This document shows, one piece after another, positions 58,897-64,000 of a DNA stretch of 64,000 bases. The notes under the pieces are model-generated. The model saw nothing but the letters and a program-made list of their open reading frames with translations. It made no database searches and was not told the origin of the DNA. Both the position numbers and the translations under genes were made by a program. The number at the start of each line of letters is the position of its first letter. Within the stretch, counting starts at the first letter, position 1. This DNA is from Erysipelothrix rhusiopathiae (GTDB lineage Bacteria; Bacillota_I; Bacilli_A; Erysipelotrichales; Erysipelotrichaceae). The stretch spans positions 1,302,001 through 1,366,000 of the forward strand of contig NZ_LR134439.1 of the NCBI RefSeq assembly GCF_900637845.1. Reading direction: 5' to 3'.

Positions 58897-61032
58897 ATGG
58901 AACAAACGATTAAAGGATCTGTCGAAACATGTATATTTAAAAATGAACAATCTGGATATGGTATTTTCCGGATTGTTCTTTTCAATAGCAATCAAAAACC
59001 GATGACCATTAAGGGCCCTTTAGCGACTTTAGAGCTGGATTCGTTTTATGAGTTTACAGGGGATTACGTTGAAGATCCACGTTATGGCATGCAGTTTGAT
59101 GTCATTGCCTTTAAACAAATGCTTCCCCAACACCGTGATTTCATTATTCGTTTTTTAAGTGGACCCAATTTTCCTGGTATTGGCCAAAAAACGGCAACCG
59201 CAGTTGTGGATACCTATGGCGAAGATGTATTAGATCAAATTCGTGAAGATGAGTCCTTTAAACTTGAAGTTAAGGGAATCACTGCAGCAAAAGCGGAAAT
59301 GATTATTTCAGTGATTCGAAAACAAGATGCGCAAGAAGATGCGGTATCGTTTTTGCTTGCCCATGGACTTGGGAATAAGCAAATTATTAAAATAACCAAA
59401 GAATATGGTGATAATGCGATTTCAGTAATTCGTGAAAATCCTTATCGTCTTGTTTATGACGTCGATGGTATTGGATTTAAAACGGCCGATAAAGTCGCAA
59501 TGTCGCTTGGCTATGCACTTGATGATCCCTTGCGAGTTGAGGCACTGGTCCTTGACCGTTATAAAACAATTTGTTTGGGGGCTGGCGACAGTTTTATAAC
59601 CAAAGACAAATTGTTTGATGGGGTACGAATGGGCGATGCAGAGCGTGTTGAATCGGCGTATCAAGCTCTGGTTCAAAGCGGTGAATTGGTTGAAGATGGT
59701 GACCGTCTTTACCACCGTACACAATATGATAGTGAAGTTTATGTTACCCAAACCCTTAAGGATTTTAAATACTCAGGCTATGATTTTGATTTGGATGATT
59801 TGGAATCTAAAATTGCATCGATTGAATCACAGTTACGCATTGAATTTGATGATACCCAACGTGAAGCCATTGAGTCCTTTTTACGTGAAGATGTCATGAT
59901 TTTAACCGGTGGACCGGGAACGGGGAAAAGTACCTTGCTTTCAGGTGTGGTCACATTACTCCAAGCAAATTGTCCCTGGTTACACATTACCTTGTGTGCG
60001 CCGACTGGACGTGCCGCAAAACGCTTGGAAGAATTAACCAACGTCCAAGCCGCTACGATTCACTCTGTACTTAAATGGGATTTGGAATCCAATAAGTTTG
60101 GTATGCATGAAGAAAACCCATTAGAAACCGATATTTTAATTATCGATGAGTTTTCAATGGTGGATACATGGCTTCTTGCTCATATCTTAAAAGCATCGGA
60201 GAAGGTAAAAAAACTGCTGTTTGTGGGTGATAAAGATCAGCTTCCATCAGTGAGCAGTGGTTTTGTATTGGGGGATTTAATTGCATCAAAGGTATTTAAA
60301 ACAATTTCATTAGAACGAAACTACCGTCAAGAGGCTGGATCTGAAGTTATCGACTTAGCCGTCAATATGAATCAAGGTCTTCTGGATGTTTCAAATTATC
60401 ATCGTGATGTCCGTTTCTTTGATAGCCGTTATGGCAGTGTCAAAGATATTGTCTTAAAGGTTGTGGATGAAGCCATGCAACGCGGTTATGATTTAAGCGA
60501 TATTCAAGTCTTAGCACCCATGTACTCGGGACCGGCTGGGATTGATAATTTAAATCACTTCCTTCAAAAAATGTGTAATCCTGAGAGTCCTCAAAAAGCA
60601 CAGATTATGTATGGGACACGTATTTTTAGGGAAGGGGATAAAATCCTTCAACTTAAAAATCAACCGGATGATTTTGTATTTAATGGGGATATTGGGATGC
60701 TTGTGGAAGTTGAAGCCAAACGTTTGGTCGTTGATTTTGACGGAAACTTCGTCGAGTATGAGCCATCTTCCTATATAAACATTACGCATGCTTATGCGAT
60801 GAGTGTTCATAAAGCACAAGGATCGGAATATCCCATTGTCATTCTTGTAGCGGTGCGTGATTTTTACCGCATGTTATCACGTCGTCTTTACTATACCGGA
60901 GCAACGCGCTCTTCGAAATCATTGGTCTTAGTTGGTGAATTGGAAGCCTTTAATACTGCGGTTAAAAATCACCATGAAGCCAAACGCAATACATACTTAA
61001 CCGAACGCTTGCAAGAAGCATTTGAAAAGTAA
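58897..61032 (+). CDS. recD2: RecD2 ATP-dependent DNA helicase
   Basis: A 711-residue SF1B helicase. The N-terminal RecD2-specific region (about 1-310) has helix-hairpin-helix segments such as FPGIGQKTATAVVDTYG and VDGIGFKTADKVAMSLG. The motor has Walker A LTGGPGTGKSTLLSG (about 336-350), CAPTGRAAKRL, DEE/DEF motif LIIDEFSMVD (about 412-421), LLFVGDKDQLPSV and SVHKAQGSEYPIV (about 639-651). It unwinds 5'-3' in repair and replication-fork maintenance without RecBC. GAGGTC precedes the start. Confidence 0.96.
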   Translation: MEQTIKGSVETCIFKNEQSGYGIFRIVLFNSNQKPMTIKGPLATLELDSFYEFTGDYVEDPRYGMQFDVIAFKQMLPQHRDFIIRFLSGPNFPGIGQKTATAVVDTYGEDVLDQIREDESFKLEVKGITAAKAEMIISVIRKQDAQEDAVSFLLAHGLGNKQIIKITKEYGDNAISVIRENPYRLVYDVDGIGFKTADKVAMSLGYALDDPLRVEALVLDRYKTICLGAGDSFITKDKLFDGVRMGDAERVESAYQALVQSGELVEDGDRLYHRTQYDSEVYVTQTLKDFKYSGYDFDLDDLESKIASIESQLRIEFDDTQREAIESFLREDVMILTGGPGTGKSTLLSGVVTLLQANCPWLHITLCAPTGRAAKRLEELTNVQAATIHSVLKWDLESNKFGMHEENPLETDILIIDEFSMVDTWLLAHILKASEKVKKLLFVGDKDQLPSVSSGFVLGDLIASKVFKTISLERNYRQEAGSEVIDLAVNMNQGLLDVSNYHRDVRFFDSRYGSVKDIVLKVVDEAMQRGYDLSDIQVLAPMYSGPAGIDNLNHFLQKMCNPESPQKAQIMYGTRIFREGDKILQLKNQPDDFVFNGDIGMLVEVEAKRLVVDFDGNFVEYEPSSYINITHAYAMSVHKAQGSEYPIVILVAVRDFYRMLSRRLYYTGATRSSKSLVLVGELEAFNTAVKNHHEAKRNTYLTERLQEAFEK

Positions 61033-61049
61033 GAAAAATTTGATATAAT
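61022..61049 (+). promoter_or_regulatory. Promoter at the end of recD2
   Basis: TTGAAA, a 16-base spacer and TATAAT, starting within the last recD2 codons. Confidence 0.65.
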
Positions 61050-61054
61050 AGATT

Positions 61055-61173
61055 TGTCTGAGACGTGATGAATCTTAGACATGGTGGATTTAGTTTGGGA
61101 GACAAAATCTATTATGGTAGCTATAATACTACTATAAGAAAAATAACACCGCTTATAATAGGTGTTATTTTTT
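61055..61173 (+). ncRNA. Candidate small RNA between recD2 and mscL
   Basis: A roughly 120-base transcript would run from the promoter at 61022-61049 to the terminator at 61141-61174. Possible helices are TGTCTGA with TTAGACA (61055-61061 and 61075-61081), a competing pairing of TTTGTCT with AGACAAA (61053-61059 and 61100-61106), and ATGGTAG with CTACTAT (about 61114-61120 and 61129-61135). No annotated plus-strand gene follows within the transcript. An ATG at 61068 opens a frame with no ribosome site that runs through the terminator. Family unknown. Confidence 0.45.
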
Positions 61174-61174
61174 T
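61141..61174. terminator. Bidirectional terminator between recD2/sRNA and mscL
   Basis: AAATAACACC pairs with GGTGTTATTT (10 bp, ten-base loop), with a long T run on the plus side and an A-rich left flank for mscL. Confidence 0.9.
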
Positions 61175-61189
61175 ATGCTTTTTCAGCGA

Positions 61190-61597
61190 TTATTTATTTT
61201 TCTTAAGTTCTTCTAAGATGTTTTCAAGTAAGACAACTTCATCTGATTTTGGTGCGGGTGCTTCTTCCACAACTTCAGGTGCTTTTTTAAATTTATTCAT
61301 AGCGCGGATTACCATGAAGATACATAAAGCAATAACAATAAAGTCGATTGTTGATTGTAGGAAGTTTCCGTAACTCATGACAACGGCTGGTGTTTCACCG
61401 ACTGCAGGTTTAATAACCCATTTCAAGTCCTCAAAGTTTGCGGCCCCGGTTAATAAACTAATGAGTGGTGTAAAGATATCTGCTACCAGTGACGTTACGA
61501 TTTTCCCAAACGCACCCCCGATAACAACCCCAACTGCCATGTCAATCACATTCCCTTGCATTGCGAATTCTTTGAATTCTGTGATAAATTTTTTCAT
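61190..61597 (-). CDS. mscL: Large-conductance mechanosensitive channel
   Basis: A 135-residue protein with the MscL N-terminal amphipathic helix and pore segment (FITEFKEFAMQGNVIDMAV then GVVIGGAFGKIVTSLV, residues 4-39), a second helix (about 70-92) and a charged C-terminal bundle (about 112-135). It opens under membrane tension to release solutes during osmotic downshock. AGGAGGAG lies before the ATG. Transcribed alone. Confidence 0.97.
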   Translation of the reverse strand: MKKFITEFKEFAMQGNVIDMAVGVVIGGAFGKIVTSLVADIFTPLISLLTGAANFEDLKWVIKPAVGETPAVVMSYGNFLQSTIDFIVIALCIFMVIRAMNKFKKAPEVVEEAPAPKSDEVVLLENILEELKKNK

Positions 61598-61693
61598 ACT
61601 GCTCCTCCTTATTAATAATATAATTGATTTATGTGATATTTCAAAGGAATGTGATATGATTTATACGACAAATAACAAGAAAGAAGGTCTTTT

Positions 61694-63124
61694 ATGAGTG
61701 AATCAGTTGTAATGAAATATTTTAGAGAAATCAGTGCGATTCCTCGTGCTTCGTTTAATGAAGAAGCAATCAGTAATCACTTAGTTGATTTTGCGAAAGG
61801 ATTAGGGTTAAACTACATCCAAGATGAATTATGGAATGTGATTATTTTTAAGCCGGCAACTCAAGGTTATGAAAATGCACCGACTGTAATGCTTCAATCC
61901 CATACAGATATGGTTGCGGAAAAAAACAAAGACAGTGATCATGATTTCGATGTGGATCCAATCGAACTGATCATTAAAGATGGGATGCTTTATGCAAATA
62001 ATACAACACTGGGTGCTGATGATGGTGCTGGGGTTGCTTATATGATGGCGATTTTAGCGGACTCAGAAACGGGACATCCTGCCCTTGAATGTGTTTTTAC
62101 GGTCCAAGAAGAAACGGGATTAACGGGTGCGACTGAACTTGATACATCAATGCTTAAGTCAGAATTATGCATTGGTTTGGATGGATCGGGTGAAGTTGAA
62201 ACGTATGTATCCTCATGTGGGGGTGTGCGTGCACGTCTTGCGAAGGCAGTACAATTTGAAGATGTTGATTCGGATACAATTACCGTATCGATTCGTGGTC
62301 TTTTAGGCGGTCACTCAGGTGGTGAAATTGATCAAGAGCGTGGGAATGCTTCCAAGATTGCAGGAATCATTATGCGTCGTGCACTCGATCACTTTGATTT
62401 CCGTGTGGTTGCCGCAGAGGGTGGTTTAAAAATGAACGCGATTACGCGTGAACATGATTTCACCTTAGCTATGAAAGATATTGAAGGATTTAAAGCATGG
62501 TTTAAAGAAATGGAAGCAGGCTTTAAAGAACAATATGAATTCAGTGATGTCGGTTTAAACTTTACCTTAACAGAAGGTCATACAACTCGAGCTTTATGTG
62601 AAGCAGACACACTTCGTGTTGTGGATGCACTCTTTATGCTTCCTTACGGTGTAATTCAAATGAGTAAAGCAATTGAAGGCCTGGTCATCACGTCTTCAAA
62701 TATTGGAACGGTTCGTTTAGACGAAAAAGAACTTGAAATCACCATGTCGATTCGTGCAACCCAAGCGTTTGTCTTAGATACGGTAATGCGTCAAGTTGAG
62801 TGGATTGCAGCACAAAATGATCTTGAGACCGAGTTTACATCACGTTACCCTGGATGGAACTATGATGCGAAGTCAAAACTACGCGAACGTACAATGAGTG
62901 TTTATAAAGAACTTCGTGGTCAAGACATGGAAACCGAAGCAACACATGGTGGAATGGAACTTGGAATTTGGAAGGGTAAAATGCCTCATATCGATATCGT
63001 AAGTTTTGGTCCAATTATGTTTGATATTCATACACCGGATGAACGTTTGGATATTGCGTCATTTGACCGTACCTACGAATTCTTGGTGGCATTACTTGAA
63101 TCACTTCACGATTTCAAGGCTTAG
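61694..63124 (+). CDS. pepD: PepD-type aminoacyl-histidine dipeptidase (M20C)
   Basis: A 476-residue metallopeptidase. Metal and catalytic motifs are MLQSHTDMVAE (about 73-83, His and Asp), GADDGAGVAYMM (about 115-126), VQEETGLTGA (about 144-153, the Glu pair) and GLLGGHSGGEID (about 202-213). It splits Xaa-His dipeptides such as carnosine, and other dipeptides. Length fits the family. AAGAAGG lies before the ATG. Not linked to an obvious operon. Confidence 0.95.
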   Translation: MSESVVMKYFREISAIPRASFNEEAISNHLVDFAKGLGLNYIQDELWNVIIFKPATQGYENAPTVMLQSHTDMVAEKNKDSDHDFDVDPIELIIKDGMLYANNTTLGADDGAGVAYMMAILADSETGHPALECVFTVQEETGLTGATELDTSMLKSELCIGLDGSGEVETYVSSCGGVRARLAKAVQFEDVDSDTITVSIRGLLGGHSGGEIDQERGNASKIAGIIMRRALDHFDFRVVAAEGGLKMNAITREHDFTLAMKDIEGFKAWFKEMEAGFKEQYEFSDVGLNFTLTEGHTTRALCEADTLRVVDALFMLPYGVIQMSKAIEGLVITSSNIGTVRLDEKELEITMSIRATQAFVLDTVMRQVEWIAAQNDLETEFTSRYPGWNYDAKSKLRERTMSVYKELRGQDMETEATHGGMELGIWKGKMPHIDIVSFGPIMFDIHTPDERLDIASFDRTYEFLVALLESLHDFKA

Positions 63125-63147
63125 TCGCCATATCCGAAATCGTTTAC

Positions 63148-63167
63148 GAAATTTATGCGTAAATTTC
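63148..63167. repeat. Inverted repeat after pepD
   Basis: GAAATTTA and TAAATTTC form a perfect 8-bp dyad with a TGCG loop, 25 bases after the pepD stop. There is no T run, so it could be a weak terminator or a binding site for the next promoter. Confidence 0.5.
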
Positions 63168-63235
63168 AAACACTTAGCAATTATATTTTTAAAATAATAT
63201 GATAAAATTAGAGAAACCGATTGGAGGACGATATT

Positions 63236-63709
63236 ATGTTTGGTTTGTTTAAAAAAAATAAAGAATCATACCGTTCATTTGGTACCGGTACCGTCTTAGC
63301 CCTTAAGGATGTACCAGATCAAGTGTTCTCAACCAAAATGATGGGGGATGGCTATGCCCTTGAACTTACTGAGGGGAAGGTCTATGCACCCATCAGTGGT
63401 GATGTAACCTTAGTCTTTCCTACAGGTCATGCCTTTGGCATTACGGATGCAAGTGGTGTGGAGATGTTAATTCATTTAGGAATTGATACGGTGGAACTTA
63501 ATGGTAAAGGATTTAATGGTGTTGTGAAGCAAGGGGATAAGGTTAACCAAGGTGATCTGTTAACCACTGTGGATCTTGATTATATCCGTGAAAACGGAAA
63601 ATCTTTAATAAGTCCTTTTATTCTAACTTCAGGTCAATCCATTACGCTTCTTAAAGAAGGGGAATCGGTAACACCCGAGTCTGAAGATATTTTCTCAATT
63701 AATGCTTAA
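63236..63709 (+). CDS. crr: PTS glucose-type EIIA
   Basis: A 157-residue single-domain EIIA-Glc. The phospho-acceptor His is in MLIHLGIDTVELNGKGF (about residues 81-97), and the partner His is in FPTGHAFGI (about 64-72). It passes phosphate from HPr to a sugar permease's IIB domain. No permease is adjacent in the window. TGGAGGACG selects ATG 63236; an upstream in-frame TTG at 63221 lies before the ribosome site. Confidence 0.93.
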   Translation: MFGLFKKNKESYRSFGTGTVLALKDVPDQVFSTKMMGDGYALELTEGKVYAPISGDVTLVFPTGHAFGITDASGVEMLIHLGIDTVELNGKGFNGVVKQGDKVNQGDLLTTVDLDYIRENGKSLISPFILTSGQSITLLKEGESVTPESEDIFSINA

Positions 63710-63736
63710 AAGACATCTTCATGATGTCTTTTTTTT
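63708..63736 (+). terminator. Terminator after EIIA
   Basis: AAAAGACATC pairs with GATGTCTTTT around a five-base loop, followed by a T run. It overlaps the stop codon. Confidence 0.93.
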
Positions 63737-63760
63737 CCAAATTATGAAAGAGGTGGCCTA

Positions 63761-64000
63761 ATGCTTAAGAAACTATTAAAAACAGCACAGTTTAATGACG
63801 ATGCAATTTCAATCCTAATCTCACAATATGATAACTATCAATATGTCTTGGAAACCTGTGAGAAGCCGTATACGGGTGAAAAGAATGCACTCCCTATCTT
63901 GAAACTCAATCCCCAAGAACGGCTCATGCGAACGCTTTATATGCTTCCTGAGCTCAAAGCACAATATATTCAGCGTGGTATTGACGATGCAATCTTTAAC
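63761..64000 (+). CDS. Unknown gene, 5' part only, cut by the window end
   Basis: An open frame of 80 codons from ATG 63761 continues past the edge. AGAGGTGG lies six to seven bases before the ATG. The visible part starts MLKKLLKTAQFNDDAIS and has helical, soluble character with KLNPQERLMRTLYMLPE and AQYIQRGIDDAIFN. This is similar in style to the N-terminal helical region of a family of two-domain acyltransferase-like proteins of Bacillota, but too little is visible to name it. Confidence 0.6.
   Translation, partial: MLKKLLKTAQFNDDAISILISQYDNYQYVLETCEKPYTGEKNALPILKLNPQERLMRTLYMLPELKAQYIQRGIDDAIFN

Noticed and set aside
61065-61373. Plus-strand frame starting in the recD2-mscL gap
   Set aside because: It has no ribosome site, runs through a strong terminator and continues as the antisense of mscL.
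1-64000. CRISPR array or complete insertion sequence
   Set aside because: No regularly spaced repeats with unique spacers, no transposase frames and no terminal inverted repeats were seen in the window.
1-64000. Mycoplasma-like code with TGA as Trp
   Set aside because: Several genes end in TGA at overlap junctions (ATGA), and only a CCA-anticodon tRNA-Trp is seen.

Overview
The window looks like a piece of chromosome from Erysipelothrix, most likely E. rhusiopathiae or a close relative (Bacillota, Erysipelotrichia). Reasons: A+T-rich Gram-positive housekeeping genes in Bacillus-like order, TGA used as a stop, and a tandem pair of large LPXTG adhesins with Cna-B repeats whose sizes and order match the known RspA and RspB surface proteins. 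Everything here was read from sequence alone; no database search was run.

Layout. 1-5600 is an accessory island that ends next to a tRNA-Trp gene: a broken Ltp-type (superinfection-exclusion-like) gene, an orphan OLD-family ATPase/TOPRIM nuclease, an A+T-rich gap, a phage lysis module (CHAP endolysin plus a small membrane/coiled-coil protein) and a small membrane protein. 5732-14294 holds tRNA-Trp, pyrR, a glycosyltransferase fused to RecX, yhaM, the rpsP-khpA-rimM-trmD operon, a DD-carboxypeptidase and an aminotransferase pair. 14287-20084 is a translation/envelope operon, rpsB-tsf-pyrH-frr-uppS-cdsA-rseP, with a structured rpsB leader. 20156-24702 has a small unknown protein, a hemolysin III homologue, and a secreted glucosaminidase ending in a dockerin, followed by a membrane-anchored beta-sandwich protein.

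24842-34407 carries tseB-dnaD-nth-murF-ddl-racemase, then (minus strand) recU and a class A PBP, then gpsB and the RNase P RNA. The racemase has Asn at the position of the alanine-racemase active-site Tyr354, and the ligase carries a Van-type SRYP signature. Together they suggest D-Ala-D-Ser peptidoglycan precursors and a basis for the intrinsic vancomycin resistance known in this genus. 34457-43679 is rodZ-pgsA-recA-rny-ymdB-rnjB-ftsK (shape, lipid, repair, RNA decay, chromosome translocation); the RNase J has lost most metal ligands. 43784-52496 is rspA and rspB. 52545-64000 has proS, a probable 6S RNA, yneF, a glycan polymerase, trpS, spx, mnmA, a CPBP protease, recD2, a candidate small RNA, mscL, pepD, a PTS EIIA and the start of a further gene cut by the window edge.

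The most interesting points are the ddl/racemase pair, the dockerin autolysin with its membrane partner, the glycosyltransferase-RecX fusion, an endonuclease III without its iron-sulfur cluster, paired palindromes over the rspB promoter, and two unassigned structured RNAs (rpsB leader; recD2-mscL intergenic).
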